Of a DNA stretch of 64,000 nucleotides, positions 37,542-46,081 are shown piece after piece; within the stretch, counting starts at the first letter, position 1, and each line of letters opens with the position of its first letter. The stretch is taken from positions 963,001 through 1,027,000 of the forward strand of contig NZ_LS483397.1 in NCBI RefSeq assembly GCF_900475595.1, written 5' to 3'. The DNA comes from Streptococcus uberis (GTDB taxonomy: Bacteria; Bacillota; Bacilli; Lactobacillales; Streptococcaceae). The translations under genes and the position numbers were made by a program. The notes beneath the pieces were generated by a model, which saw only the letters and a program-made list of their open reading frames with translations, searched no databases and had not been told where the DNA came from.

Positions 37542-40181
37542 TTAATCAACCGATTTTAATGCCTCTAACATATTTAATTTCTTCAATTTAGTATGTACTA
37601 TTATTCCTAAGGCAAAGACTAATAGGGCGATGGCAATAATCGGTATAAGGTAAACATAAAGATCAACATCTTTACCGAAATTCATATTAGCAGCACTAAT
37701 AACTGTCATTATATAGGAATGCAAATACCTGCCCACTACTATTCCAATAGCTATCCCTAAGGTGGATAAAATAACGGTTTCCCTGTAAATGTATAAGGTA
37801 ACTTCACTATCATGAAATCCTAAAACTTTTACAGTAGATAACTCACGCAAACGTTCTGCTATATTGATTGTTGTTAAATTGTATAAGATAACTAAGGCTA
37901 ACAAGACTGATAATATCACAAGAAATAACATGATTTGGTTAAGAGAATTTACCAAAGCATTAACTGTTTTTATTAGAACCGTATTTTGAATGACTGACTC
38001 AGTAGCATTTAAATCGAATGCCTTTCTAGCTATTTTTTTAACGGCTTTTTCATCTGAATCTTTTAGACTAATATAATAGGCTGGTTGTGCTTTAACTTTA
38101 CTAAAAACGGATCGGTAGTAATCATTAGACATGACAAGATAATGTCCGACATTTGTCTCAATAATATTTGCCACTTCAACCTTGAAATGTCTGCCTTGAT
38201 TATCCGTTAAGATTACTTTTTGCCCAACTTTAGCCTTGTAAAAACGGGCTAATTTCTCTGACATTAACACCCCATTTTCAGGGATATCGACAGAAGATTT
38301 TGTCTTAATCTCTTTAAAATTCAGAAGTGGAGATAATTGCTTCTCATGAGAAATAATAAGCGATGAGGTTTGAAGCTCATGAAGACCAGAAATTGATAAA
38401 GCAAGACTTGCAAAATCACTTTTTTTATAATCTTTAATCGCATTATTTTTTAAAAATGACTGAACAGCTTTGCTATTTTCAAAATCATTATCATTTCCAA
38501 TAACAAGTAAGTGATAAGGGCTCAACTGGTTAAATTGGTGATCCAGAACTTTTGATAAAGATGAACGGATGCCTAAACCAGAAAAGAGTAAGGCGACAGA
38601 ACCAGCAACACCAAAAATAGTCATAAGCATTCTTTGCTTATACCGAAAAATATTTCTAAGGGTTACTTTTTGCGTGAAACTTAATTTCTGCCATAATATT
38701 GTAATCGATTCTAAAATGATTTTCGATCCCTTGGTCGGAGCTTTTGGCAATAAAAGCTGTGCTGGAACTTGGAAAAGTTCCTTTCTAACAATAAGATAGA
38801 CAGGCAATAAAGCTGACAAACTTGCTAAAAAATAGGCCAAACAGGCATCCTTCCAATAGAAATAATAACGGATTTCCGTTAGAATTAATGGCTTGGTGAT
38901 AATTTTTGCAATCTGAGAAGAGAGTAAATAGGTGCCTCCTAGAATACCAACTGTTGAACCAAGAAAACTTGCTAAAAATCCATATATTAAAAATTTTCTT
39001 AAAACATCATTTTTGGAATAGCCAAGTGCAGCATAGAGGCCAGAATTAACTCTTTCTTCATCTACAAAACGTGTCATTGTGGTAAATGTCACTAAAGCTG
39101 CAACTAAATAAAGGACAACCGGAAAAATATGACCTACTTTGGTAATTGAGCCTACTGAAGATTTGTAAATTTGATACCCCTCACCACCAGGTAAAAGCGT
39201 TCTACTAAATAAGCTATATTGAGGTGTTGGAAGATTTTCGATTGCTTTTTGATGTTTTTCGAGTTCCTCTTCTTGAGCTAATATTTTTTCTTTTGCTTGA
39301 TCAATCTTATTCTTAGCAATGGTTGCCTCATCCTCATCTAAATAGGATAACACTTTTTCTTGTGTGCTTATCTCAGCTTTAGCTCTCGTTAGTTCTGCCT
39401 TAGCAATGGTCAAACTTTTTTGACTTTGTAACTGTATTTCCTTTAATCTGGCTATTCCATTATCCTTTAGTTTTTTTTGGAGTTTGTTTTCATATTTTTC
39501 CAAAAGTTCTTGATAAGCATTCGAGAAACTATCCATTTTTGCAAGTTTATCATATGTGATACGAGCAAGATTAGAGGACATGTTAAAAACATCAGATTTT
39601 ATAAAAGCGTAATAGGAAAGTTGACCATCACCCGAACCAGAATTGCCTAAATTTTTCTTTGACCAGATTTCTGAAGAGTCGACAAAACCAACAACTTTAA
39701 ACTGTTTTTCCTTTAAAAGCTTGCTTTCCTTTGCAGAAAAAGTGATTGATTCTCCAATCTTATAACGTTTTTTTTGCCAACTAGCTAATGCAATTTCGTT
39801 ATTCTGTTCGGGTAGTTTCCCTTCTTTCAGTATTGGTTTAGAAAGTTTTTCTGGAAGAGAATATAAACGAACTGAATCCTTATTTTCAACTTCTTCAACA
39901 TCTAAAAGATTAGCAAACTCAATACTTGCATTGGGAATTTCCTCTAATTCCTTTTTGTCTTGTTCTGACAGACCAGAAGAGGCTAATACTGACAAGTCCA
40001 TCACCTTATTACTTTGAATAAATTGATTGCCACTTCTAGCTAAATCTGGACCAGTCACCTTTAAGCCAATTAGAGCAAAGGAACCTATTGTCATTAATAA
40101 AAATAGGGATAAAAAACGGGCTTTGGAGGTCCTAATGGATCTTAATATGTCTTTTCGTAGTGTTTTTTTCATAGCGTTCAC
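37542..40181 (-). CDS. ABC transporter permease, FtsX/MacB type
   Basis: 879 aa. One membrane segment near residue 25 is followed by a large outer domain with a coiled coil (about 225-310), then three membrane segments (about 350-460) with an FtsX domain, a second outer domain, and a final three-segment FtsX domain (about 750-870). This is the layout of large permeases for antimicrobial-peptide or lipoprotein-type efflux. It pairs with the ATPase 2 bp upstream. The substrate is unknown. Confidence 0.85.
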   Translation of the reverse strand: MNAMKKTLRKDILRSIRTSKARFLSLFLLMTIGSFALIGLKVTGPDLARSGNQFIQSNKVMDLSVLASSGLSEQDKKELEEIPNASIEFANLLDVEEVENKDSVRLYSLPEKLSKPILKEGKLPEQNNEIALASWQKKRYKIGESITFSAKESKLLKEKQFKVVGFVDSSEIWSKKNLGNSGSGDGQLSYYAFIKSDVFNMSSNLARITYDKLAKMDSFSNAYQELLEKYENKLQKKLKDNGIARLKEIQLQSQKSLTIAKAELTRAKAEISTQEKVLSYLDEDEATIAKNKIDQAKEKILAQEEELEKHQKAIENLPTPQYSLFSRTLLPGGEGYQIYKSSVGSITKVGHIFPVVLYLVAALVTFTTMTRFVDEERVNSGLYAALGYSKNDVLRKFLIYGFLASFLGSTVGILGGTYLLSSQIAKIITKPLILTEIRYYFYWKDACLAYFLASLSALLPVYLIVRKELFQVPAQLLLPKAPTKGSKIILESITILWQKLSFTQKVTLRNIFRYKQRMLMTIFGVAGSVALLFSGLGIRSSLSKVLDHQFNQLSPYHLLVIGNDNDFENSKAVQSFLKNNAIKDYKKSDFASLALSISGLHELQTSSLIISHEKQLSPLLNFKEIKTKSSVDIPENGVLMSEKLARFYKAKVGQKVILTDNQGRHFKVEVANIIETNVGHYLVMSNDYYRSVFSKVKAQPAYYISLKDSDEKAVKKIARKAFDLNATESVIQNTVLIKTVNALVNSLNQIMLFLVILSVLLALVILYNLTTINIAERLRELSTVKVLGFHDSEVTLYIYRETVILSTLGIAIGIVVGRYLHSYIMTVISAANMNFGKDVDLYVYLIPIIAIALLVFALGIIVHTKLKKLNMLEALKSVD

Positions 40182-40183
40182 TC

Positions 40184-40885
40184 TTAGTATTCAATCTCAT
40201 CAATAGATTTAGGGGTTTTATTGATGACTGTTTTAATCACTTTTGCATCATGCATATAGATGACGCGATCAGCAATCGAGGCTAAGGCACTATTATGTGT
40301 TACAATGACAACTGTTGTTCCATTATCTTGAGCTGTACTTTGTAATAATTTTAAAATTTGCTTTCCCGTTTTATAATCCAATGCACCTGTAGGCTCATCA
40401 CATAATAACAATTTAGGTTTTTTAGCAATGGCTCTCGCAATTGAAACTCTCTGTTGTTCACCTCCAGACAATTGACTAGGAAAATGATCAAACCTATCTG
40501 CTAATCCAACTGAACTAAGAACATCTTTAGGATTTAAAGCATCTGAAACAATCTCTGCTGCGAATTCAACATTCTCCTTGGCTGTAAGATTTGGAACTAA
40601 ATTATAAAACTGAAAAACAAAGCCAATTGCTCTTCTCCGATATTCTGTTAATTGTTTTGCATTAAAGGAAGAAATATCTTGACCATCAATAATAACCTGT
40701 CCACTATCATTGGTGTCCATTCCTCCCAAAATATTCAATACAGTTGATTTTCCAGCACCAGACGCTCCTAAAATGACTGCAAGTTCTCCTTTCTCAACAG
40801 AAAAAGAAACTTTATTATTAGCAATGATTCTATGTTCTCCAACTTTATAGGATTTGCAAGAATCTTTCATTTCAATATAGGCCAC
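40184..40885 (-). CDS. ABC transporter ATP-binding protein (LolD/MacB type)
   Basis: 233 aa. Walker A GASGAGKST, signature LSGGEQQRVSIARA, Walker B LLLCDEPT and switch His (VTHNSA) are intact. The start is GTG at 40885 with GGGAG 7 nt upstream. It partners the 879-aa permease. The divergent TetR gene starts 116 bp away and is the likely regulator. Confidence 0.9.
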   Translation of the reverse strand: MAYIEMKDSCKSYKVGEHRIIANNKVSFSVEKGELAVILGASGAGKSTVLNILGGMDTNDSGQVIIDGQDISSFNAKQLTEYRRRAIGFVFQFYNLVPNLTAKENVEFAAEIVSDALNPKDVLSSVGLADRFDHFPSQLSGGEQQRVSIARAIAKKPKLLLCDEPTGALDYKTGKQILKLLQSTAQDNGTTVVIVTHNSALASIADRVIYMHDAKVIKTVINKTPKSIDEIEY

Positions 40886-40968
40886 TTCAATTCTCCCTTA
40901 TTTGAACATTATGTTGATTTAACCATAAGCATATTATATAATGAGGCAAAAGAATCGACAAGAACAAA

Positions 40969-40988
40969 AAATAGAAAGCTGTCTATTT
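40969..40988. promoter_or_regulatory. Candidate TetR operator
   Basis: Perfect dyad AAATAGA-N6-TCTATTT (40969-40975 and 40982-40988) 13 bp before the TetR start codon, in the region shared with the divergent ABC operon. Operator function is inferred. Confidence 0.5.
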
Positions 40989-41001
40989 AAGAAAGAAATC
41001 T

Positions 41002-41550
41002 ATGAAAAAAAGAAAAACAGAATCTAAAAAGCGATTACAAGAAGCACTTACTCAACTATTATTTGAAAAAGATTTTGAGAACATTACTATTTCTGATTTA
41101 TGTCAAAAAGCAGGCATCAATCGAGGAACATTTTACCTACACTATAAAGATAAAAATGATATGATTGATCAGTTGAAGAATCAAAGTCTGGACAAACTTT
41201 TTCATCTATTAGACAGTCCTTCTATTTATACAGATACCAAACAATTACTTATTGAAACACTAACACTTTTAAAAGAAAATTTTCAATTTATAGAAGCCGT
41301 TTCTCAATCATCATCTTTACAATTCACACAGACTATCAAGGATTTTATTTACCGAGTCTTAGTTACAGTTGAAAATCATGATCATATTGTAAGGCAACAA
41401 TATGGTGGCATACCCTATGAATATGCTTTAGAAGTCTATTTATCTAGTATCGAAAGTATCATTTCTTATTGGATAAAAAGTGGGGGAAAAGAATCACCTG
41501 AAGCATTAACGACTATTATCCTCAAAGCGGTTACTTTAGATCAAAACTAA
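41002..41550 (+). CDS. TetR/AcrR family regulator
   Basis: 182 aa. The N-terminal helix-turn-helix (ITISDLCQKAGINRGTFYLHYKDKNDM) is typical of TetR proteins; the C-terminal ligand domain (about 70-182) is all helical. It is divergent from the ATPase-permease pair, the usual arrangement for a local repressor of an efflux system. The ligand is unknown. Confidence 0.88.
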   Translation: MKKRKTESKKRLQEALTQLLFEKDFENITISDLCQKAGINRGTFYLHYKDKNDMIDQLKNQSLDKLFHLLDSPSIYTDTKQLLIETLTLLKENFQFIEAVSQSSSLQFTQTIKDFIYRVLVTVENHDHIVRQQYGGIPYEYALEVYLSSIESIISYWIKSGGKESPEALTTIILKAVTLDQN

Positions 41551-41587
41551 AAGGACTTCCTTCTATCTGTTATAGAAGGAAGTCCTT
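41551..41587. terminator. Hairpin after the TetR gene
   Basis: Perfect 16-bp stem (41551-41566 with 41572-41587), 5-nt loop. The following T-run is short, so it may work as a terminator in both directions between convergent genes. Confidence 0.75.
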
Positions 41588-41641
41588 AACTTTTCATTTA
41601 AGGTTCAATACTAGTCATTAAGGGACTGAGCCTTTTGTTGA

Positions 41642-42133
41642 TTATTGAATTGATTTTAGTGCTGTTATTGCAGAAACATAGTCCGGTTCAGAGTTTACAT
41701 TTTCCAGATATTGAGTATATACAATTTGATTATCCTCATCTAAAACCAAGACTGCTCGTGCTAAAAGATGCCACTCTTCCATAAGTAAGCCATAAGCTTT
41801 TCCAAATGAATGATCATAGTAATCTGAAAGCATTATGGCCTTATCTAAACCTTCGACTCCACACCATTTTGCTTGTGCAAACGGTAAATCAACTGAAATA
41901 GTAATGACGTGAGTATCGTCAAGTTCAGATAATTCTTTATTAAATGTACGTGTTTGCGTTGAACAAATTCCTGTATCGATAGAAGGAACGACACTAATAA
42001 CCTTTTTTCCTTTAAAATCAGATAATGATTTCATTTCTAAACTTGGCGTTATTAATTTAAAATCAGGAGCAGTTTCTCCAACTTGAAATTGTTGTCCTGA
42101 TAAAGTTACAGGTTTTCCAATAAATGTGGTCAT
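41642..42133 (-). CDS. tpx: Thiol peroxidase
   Basis: 163 aa, atypical 2-Cys peroxiredoxin. The peroxidatic Cys57 lies in DTGICSTQT and the resolving Cys91 in AKWCGVEG. It reduces hydrogen peroxide and organic peroxides with thioredoxin. It is a single-gene unit with AAGGAGG before the ATG. Confidence 0.95.
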   Translation of the reverse strand: MTTFIGKPVTLSGQQFQVGETAPDFKLITPSLEMKSLSDFKGKKVISVVPSIDTGICSTQTRTFNKELSELDDTHVITISVDLPFAQAKWCGVEGLDKAIMLSDYYDHSFGKAYGLLMEEWHLLARAVLVLDEDNQIVYTQYLENVNSEPDYVSAITALKSIQ

Positions 42134-42232
42134 AATGCTTACCTCCTTGAATTCAGCAAAGTCAATAAATAGTTTATAGGTCTATTTTAACTTATCCTAA
42201 AGAACATTACGATTAATTTGACTTATTTTAAA

Positions 42233-42262
42233 AAGAAAAAGCAAGATGAGTCATCTCGCTTT
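42233..42262 (-). terminator. Terminator of the BusR-type gene
   Basis: AAAGCAAGAT/ATCTCGCTTT stem (42238-42247 with 42253-42262), U-rich end; it overlaps the stop codon. Confidence 0.85.
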
Positions 42263-42905
42263 ATAGTCCCATAGACAGATTAAAAAAGTTTTTCATACGT
42301 GAATATACAGAGTCATCACCAACAAAGTAGATATGATCTCCTTTTTCAATCACTGCATAAGGACCTGGAGAAATCAAAAATTGGCCTTCATGTTCAATAG
42401 CTACTACAGTAGCCCCAGTTTGATGCCACAAATTTAAAACGCCAATTGATTTTCCAAAATGATCAGTATCCTTATTGACAATAATTTCGTATGGTGCAAG
42501 AGGAAATTGCTTACTGATATTTTGACTTTGCATCAAAAAATCATTGACCAATGATGACAATTCTTCCATCCCCCCTTGTTGATGACGAATATTTTGACGT
42601 ATTTTTTCCTTTATTACGGCAATAGAATGAGTGGATTCATATTGATTAATAAATTCAATTGCTTTTTCCTTGGATAGGACAATAGCCCCACTACCATGTT
42701 TTAAAGTTAAAATATTTAAATCTGCTAGAATGTTCAATCCTTTACGTGCTGTTTCTGGAGAAACATTGAATGTTGACGCTATCGTCGTACGTGACTTCAA
42801 TTTCTCGCCAACTTCATATTCACCACTTGCGATGCGTTGAGCTACAGAAACTGCAATCTTTTGATATTTGGAAGTTGTCACTTCGCTCTTATTACCTGTA
42901 GTCAT
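42261..42905 (-). CDS. busR: BusR-type GntR regulator with TrkA-C (RCK_C) domain
   Basis: 214 aa. Residues 10-78 are a GntR winged helix (GEKLKSRTTIASTFNVSPETARKG). A helical linker (about 85-130) follows, then a TrkA-C domain (about 135-205, APYEIIVN to GDHIYFVGD). This architecture is that of BusR of Lactococcus and S. agalactiae, which binds c-di-AMP and represses the glycine-betaine importer busAB. No busAB is adjacent here, so target genes must be elsewhere or differ. The symbol is by domain architecture. Confidence 0.75.
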   Translation of the reverse strand: MTTGNKSEVTTSKYQKIAVSVAQRIASGEYEVGEKLKSRTTIASTFNVSPETARKGLNILADLNILTLKHGSGAIVLSKEKAIEFINQYESTHSIAVIKEKIRQNIRHQQGGMEELSSLVNDFLMQSQNISKQFPLAPYEIIVNKDTDHFGKSIGVLNLWHQTGATVVAIEHEGQFLISPGPYAVIEKGDHIYFVGDDSVYSRMKNFFNLSMGL

Positions 42906-43001
42906 ACTACTTCTCCTTTACTGACTAACTCAAACATTCCTATTAAATCATATTTTCACAAAGAATTCAATAGCATCTCACTTTGAATAGCCATAAATCA
43001 A

Positions 43002-43022
43002 GAGCTGGTTTTTGACCAGCTC
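43002..43022 (-). terminator. Terminator of the Gls24 operon
   Basis: GAGCTGGT/ACCAGCTC stem (43002-43009 with 43015-43022), 5-nt loop; the U-run is poor (TTGATTTAT). Confidence 0.75.
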
Positions 43023-43054
43023 TCATCTTCTACCATTTAAAGTTGTTTGGAAAA

Positions 43055-43543
43055 CTAGTTAAGAGGAGCTTCCCTTGTATCGCTATTAGAGACCGCTTCT
43101 TTCATTTGCTCTGTTTTTAAGCTTACGAACTGAGAAGTTGAATTAGCAGCATTTGAAACTTTATCTTGAACAGTTACTTCCGCCTGAGCTTGTTCTTCTT
43201 TTGTTCGGATATCGACAACATTAACGTTAACTTCTACGACATTTAAATGTGTCATAACATCAACATTTTTGGCGACAATTTCTTTAATGGCATCCGCAAT
43301 TTTTGGTATATCTTTACCATACTCAACAATGACATCTAAATCGACGGCCACTTCTTTGCTGCCAACTTCGACATGAACGCCATCCGTAACGGAATTCGAG
43401 TTAACGACATTCTTTTTAAGATTTGAAAAGAAACCACCGCTCACAGCGAGTAAACCATCAACTTCTTCAAGAGCATGTCCAACAATTTTCTCGATGACTT
43501 TATCGTCATATGTTAGTGTACTTTTGATATCATTTATAGTCAT
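43055..43543 (-). CDS. Asp23/Gls24 family envelope-stress protein
   Basis: About 162 aa. The Asp23 domain covers residues 8-110 (YDDKVIEKIVGHALEEVDGLLAV through VNVNVVDI). No signal peptide: these proteins are cytosolic and are held at the membrane by AmaP. ATG 43543 with GGAG upstream is preferred; the longer frame would run into the csbD-like gene. It is the last gene of the operon and a close paralogue of the copy at 43795. Confidence 0.9.
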   Translation of the reverse strand: MTINDIKSTLTYDDKVIEKIVGHALEEVDGLLAVSGGFFSNLKKNVVNSNSVTDGVHVEVGSKEVAVDLDVIVEYGKDIPKIADAIKEIVAKNVDVMTHLNVVEVNVNVVDIRTKEEQAQAEVTVQDKVSNAANSTSQFVSLKTEQMKEAVSNSDTREAPLN

Positions 43544-43553
43544 AGAATCTCCT

Positions 43554-43751
43554 TTATTTATCTTTTTTGAGACCATCTGAAAATCCCTTGATAGAATCTT
43601 TTGCATCAGCAGCAAATTCTTCTAATTTACCAGATGTTTTTTCAACTTTACCTTCTGTTTCCAATGATTTGTCACCTGAAACTTTTCCAATAGTTTCTTT
43701 GACTTTACCACTAATTTGACCTAATTTAGCTTTTACTTTTTCATCCGACAT
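43554..43751 (-). CDS. CsbD family stress protein
   Basis: 65 aa, highly charged, with the CsbD repeat pattern ([21 protein letters not shown]). Probably a disordered or loosely helical general-stress protein. It stands between the two Gls24 genes, 10 bp before the second. Function unknown. Confidence 0.85.
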   Translation of the reverse strand: MSDEKVKAKLGQISGKVKETIGKVSGDKSLETEGKVEKTSGKLEEFAADAKDSIKGFSDGLKKDK

Positions 43752-43794
43752 ACTGAGTCCTTCTTTCTAAAATGCAATAGCAGAAATGATGATC

Positions 43795-44316
43795 TTATTG
43801 AACACGCGGTTCAGTTGAAACTGCGTTATCGGTAGCAGATTTTACGTTACCTATTTGTTTGCTCGTAAACTGACTGGTTGCATGTGCAGCATCTGTCACT
43901 TTATCTTGTAATGTAACTTTATCAGCTTCGTGTTGTTCTTTTGTTTTGATGTCAACAACATTAACATTGACTTCGATGACATCAAGGTCTGTCATTTTTT
44001 TAACTTCTGTTTCAACAATAGCTTTAATCTCATCAAAGATAGTTGGAACATGTTTTTGATATTCTGCAATGATATCTAAATCGACAGCAACTTGTTTTTT
44101 ACCTACTTCTACATTAACTCCGTCACGAACTGAGTCTGTATTAACAAGCTTATTTTTAATATTTGATAGATAACCACCATTAACTGCGAGTAAGCCATCA
44201 ACATGTTCAATTGCTAGTCCTACAATTTTTTCAATAACTTTATTTTCATATGTTAATTCACCACGAATGGTTGGAGTTTGAGTTGGTTGTGTGTTTTTAA
44301 TAAATGTATCAGTCAT
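43795..44316 (-). CDS. Asp23/Gls24 family envelope-stress protein
   Basis: 173 aa with one Asp23 domain (about 20-125; YENKVIEKIVGLAIEHVDGL at its start). More than half of its residues match the downstream paralogue, so the pair arose by duplication. It probably forms the membrane-proximal Gls24 layer together with AmaP. The C-terminal tail is disordered and Thr/Ser-rich. Confidence 0.92.
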   Translation of the reverse strand: MTDTFIKNTQPTQTPTIRGELTYENKVIEKIVGLAIEHVDGLLAVNGGYLSNIKNKLVNTDSVRDGVNVEVGKKQVAVDLDIIAEYQKHVPTIFDEIKAIVETEVKKMTDLDVIEVNVNVVDIKTKEQHEADKVTLQDKVTDAAHATSQFTSKQIGNVKSATDNAVSTEPRVQ

Positions 44317-44383
44317 AGTCTTTTTCTCCTATTCTACATTGTAAAAAAGTTCCTGTTATGAAAAGTGATATTATGTAAATGTA

Positions 44384-44578
44384 TTACCGACGGTTTTGTT
44401 TAAACAGTTGTTCTAATATGCCAGTTTTTTTAACAAATAGCCCAGCATAAACACCTAAAATGATAAAAATAATAGCTAAAAGTGTTTTAAATAATCCAAA
44501 TGACATTAGCAATACAGCTAAAACTAAACCAAGGATACCACCAATAATGGGATACTTGTATTTTTCGTAAAACTCCAT
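44384..44578 (-). CDS. DUF2273 small membrane protein
   Basis: 64 aa with two hydrophobic segments (about 10-26 and 30-49) after EFYEKYKYPIIGGI. DUF2273 proteins are regular members of Asp23/AmaP operons. It probably assists membrane anchoring of the Gls24 proteins. It lies 10 bp after amaP. Confidence 0.85.
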   Translation of the reverse strand: MEFYEKYKYPIIGGILGLVLAVLLMSFGLFKTLLAIIFIILGVYAGLFVKKTGILEQLFKQNRR

Positions 44579-44588
44579 ATTGTATCTC

Positions 44589-45170
44589 CTATTCTACACG
44601 ATTGCGCTTACCGTATTTCATTTCGGTTTCTGCTATGTCTTTAACATAAACATTAAATTTGACAGGTTTATCAATTCCAAAAAAGTCATTTAAACCTTTT
44701 TCGATACCCTCTTTTATGCCATTGACTTGTTCACTAACAGCAACCCGTGAATCAAGTTTTCCAGCAACATTAATATTAAATTTACGTTTGTAAAGTTCAG
44801 CAGTTACACTCGGTTTTGTCATCAAACCTGATTGTTGCATAGCTGTCCTAACATAACCTTCAATAGCAGATTTTTTTAAAAGTAAAGAACCTTGATTTTT
44901 ACTTAATTGAACTTCAGTATAGGTTCTTGGGTAAAAAATAATGACTAAAATACCAATAATCGTTAATAAGGCAAGTGTTACTGCTATCCAGTAGAAATAA
45001 TAGTAAAGTCCAGGATTAAGGAAACCTGGGATTTTATCTAAATCCCAAGCAAACCAATTAAGACTAGACGGCATCTTTAAGTAGCCTTGAGTCACACCCA
45101 TTACCATGATAAAAATGGATAAAAGGATTAGACCCAAAAGACTATAAATAATCTTTAGAAATTTCGCCAT
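44589..45170 (-). CDS. amaP: Alkaline shock response membrane anchor protein AmaP
   Basis: 193 aa. Two membrane segments (about 5-26 and 58-82) are followed by a cytoplasmic domain with an Asp23-like pattern (SAIEGYVRTAMQQSG to NVYVKDIAETE). AmaP of Staphylococcus anchors Asp23 to the membrane. It lies between the glsB pair and DUF2273. Confidence 0.88.
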   Translation of the reverse strand: MAKFLKIIYSLLGLILLSIFIMVMGVTQGYLKMPSSLNWFAWDLDKIPGFLNPGLYYYFYWIAVTLALLTIIGILVIIFYPRTYTEVQLSKNQGSLLLKKSAIEGYVRTAMQQSGLMTKPSVTAELYKRKFNINVAGKLDSRVAVSEQVNGIKEGIEKGLNDFFGIDKPVKFNVYVKDIAETEMKYGKRNRVE

Positions 45171-45228
45171 ACTGACCTCTTTCTATGTCCTTCTCTTTTA
45201 ATCGGGAGTTTTTATGTTTTAAAAATGA

Positions 45229-45474
45229 TTAATTGAGTTTGCTAAGAATAAATGAAGTCACAATAACCACAATCACTGCACCAATAATTGATGGAATCAA
45301 TGCCATTCCAGCTAATGATGGACCCCATGTTCCTAATAGAGCTTGACCAATGTAAGCTCCGACTAAACCTGCAAGAATATTAGCAATCCATCCCATTGAT
45401 CCACCGTGCTTTGTTAATGCACCAGCGATAAGTCCAATAATACCACCTACGATTAATGTCCAAATAATTCCCAT
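45229..45474 (-). CDS. GlsB/YeaQ/YmgE family membrane protein, second copy
   Basis: 81 aa, Gly-rich, three hydrophobic segments of the transglycosylase-associated family (GGIIGLIAGALTKHG). The protein is identical to the upstream copy at 45538; the DNA differs at about a dozen synonymous sites. Associated with Gls24-type stress operons in enterococci and streptococci; exact function unknown. Confidence 0.9.
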   Translation of the reverse strand: MGIIWTLIVGGIIGLIAGALTKHGGSMGWIANILAGLVGAYIGQALLGTWGPSLAGMALIPSIIGAVIVVIVTSFILSKLN

Positions 45475-45537
45475 AATAATTCTCCTTTAATTTATTCTCT
45501 TTAATTTCAGTTATCAATAACTACTTAATGATACTGA

Positions 45538-45783
45538 CTAATTTAATTTACTTAGAATAAATGAAGTCACAATAACTACAATCACTGCACCAATAATTGA
45601 TGGAATCAATGCCATTCCAGCTAATGATGGACCCCATGTTCCTAATAGAGCTTGACCAATGTAAGCCCCTACTAAACCTGCTAGGATATTAGCAATCCAT
45701 CCCATTGATCCACCGTGTTTTGTCAATGCACCAGCGATAAGTCCAATAATACCACCTACGATTAATGTCCAAATGATTCCCAT
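45538..45783 (-). CDS. GlsB/YeaQ/YmgE family membrane protein, first copy
   Basis: 81 aa, identical in sequence to the copy 63 bp downstream. It is the first gene of the stress operon, with AAGGAG before the ATG and a leader of about 210 nt that contains two inverted repeats. Predicted three-helix inner-membrane protein. Confidence 0.9.
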   Translation of the reverse strand: MGIIWTLIVGGIIGLIAGALTKHGGSMGWIANILAGLVGAYIGQALLGTWGPSLAGMALIPSIIGAVIVVIVTSFILSKLN

Positions 45784-45803
45784 GATAATTCTCCTTTTCT
45801 TTT

Positions 45804-46029
45804 GGTACTATTGTACCTAGGGTTTACGTTATGAAAAATGAAATTCATTTTTCTTACTAACAGCAATCACTTGACATTCCAAAGTGACTACCTAAATATA
45901 ATATCTAGTGTCATTTAATAACAAATTACAATCATAGATAAGAAATCAGTTGATTTATACACGTTATTAAAGTGACCACTCGATATTTTATTTATATTGT
46001 TATTATACATTACTAAAATGAATTTGCAA
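45804..46029 (-). promoter_or_regulatory. Promoter and long leader of the Gls24 operon
   Basis: Minus strand: TTGCAA (46024-46029), 16-bp spacer, TATAAT (46002-46007); the start would be near 45995, over 200 nt before the first gene. The leader holds AAAGTGAC-Y-AC twice (45969 and 45881, 88 bp apart on the plus strand), a TCACTT-N9-AAGTGA dyad, a perfect 19-bp palindrome (45834-45852) and GGTAC-N4-GTACC (45804-45817) near the ribosome-binding site. Further promoters inside the leader are possible. Confidence 0.55.
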
Positions 46030-46048
46030 GAAAAAAGCATTATTTTAT

Positions 46049-46079
46049 AAAAAAAAGAAAGCTATGTAAATTAGCCTTC
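46049..46079 (-). terminator. Terminator of pcrA
   Basis: GAAAGCTA/TAGCCTTC-type stem (46057-46064 with 46072-46079), 7-nt loop, eight U. Confidence 0.85.
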
Positions 46080-46081
46080 AA

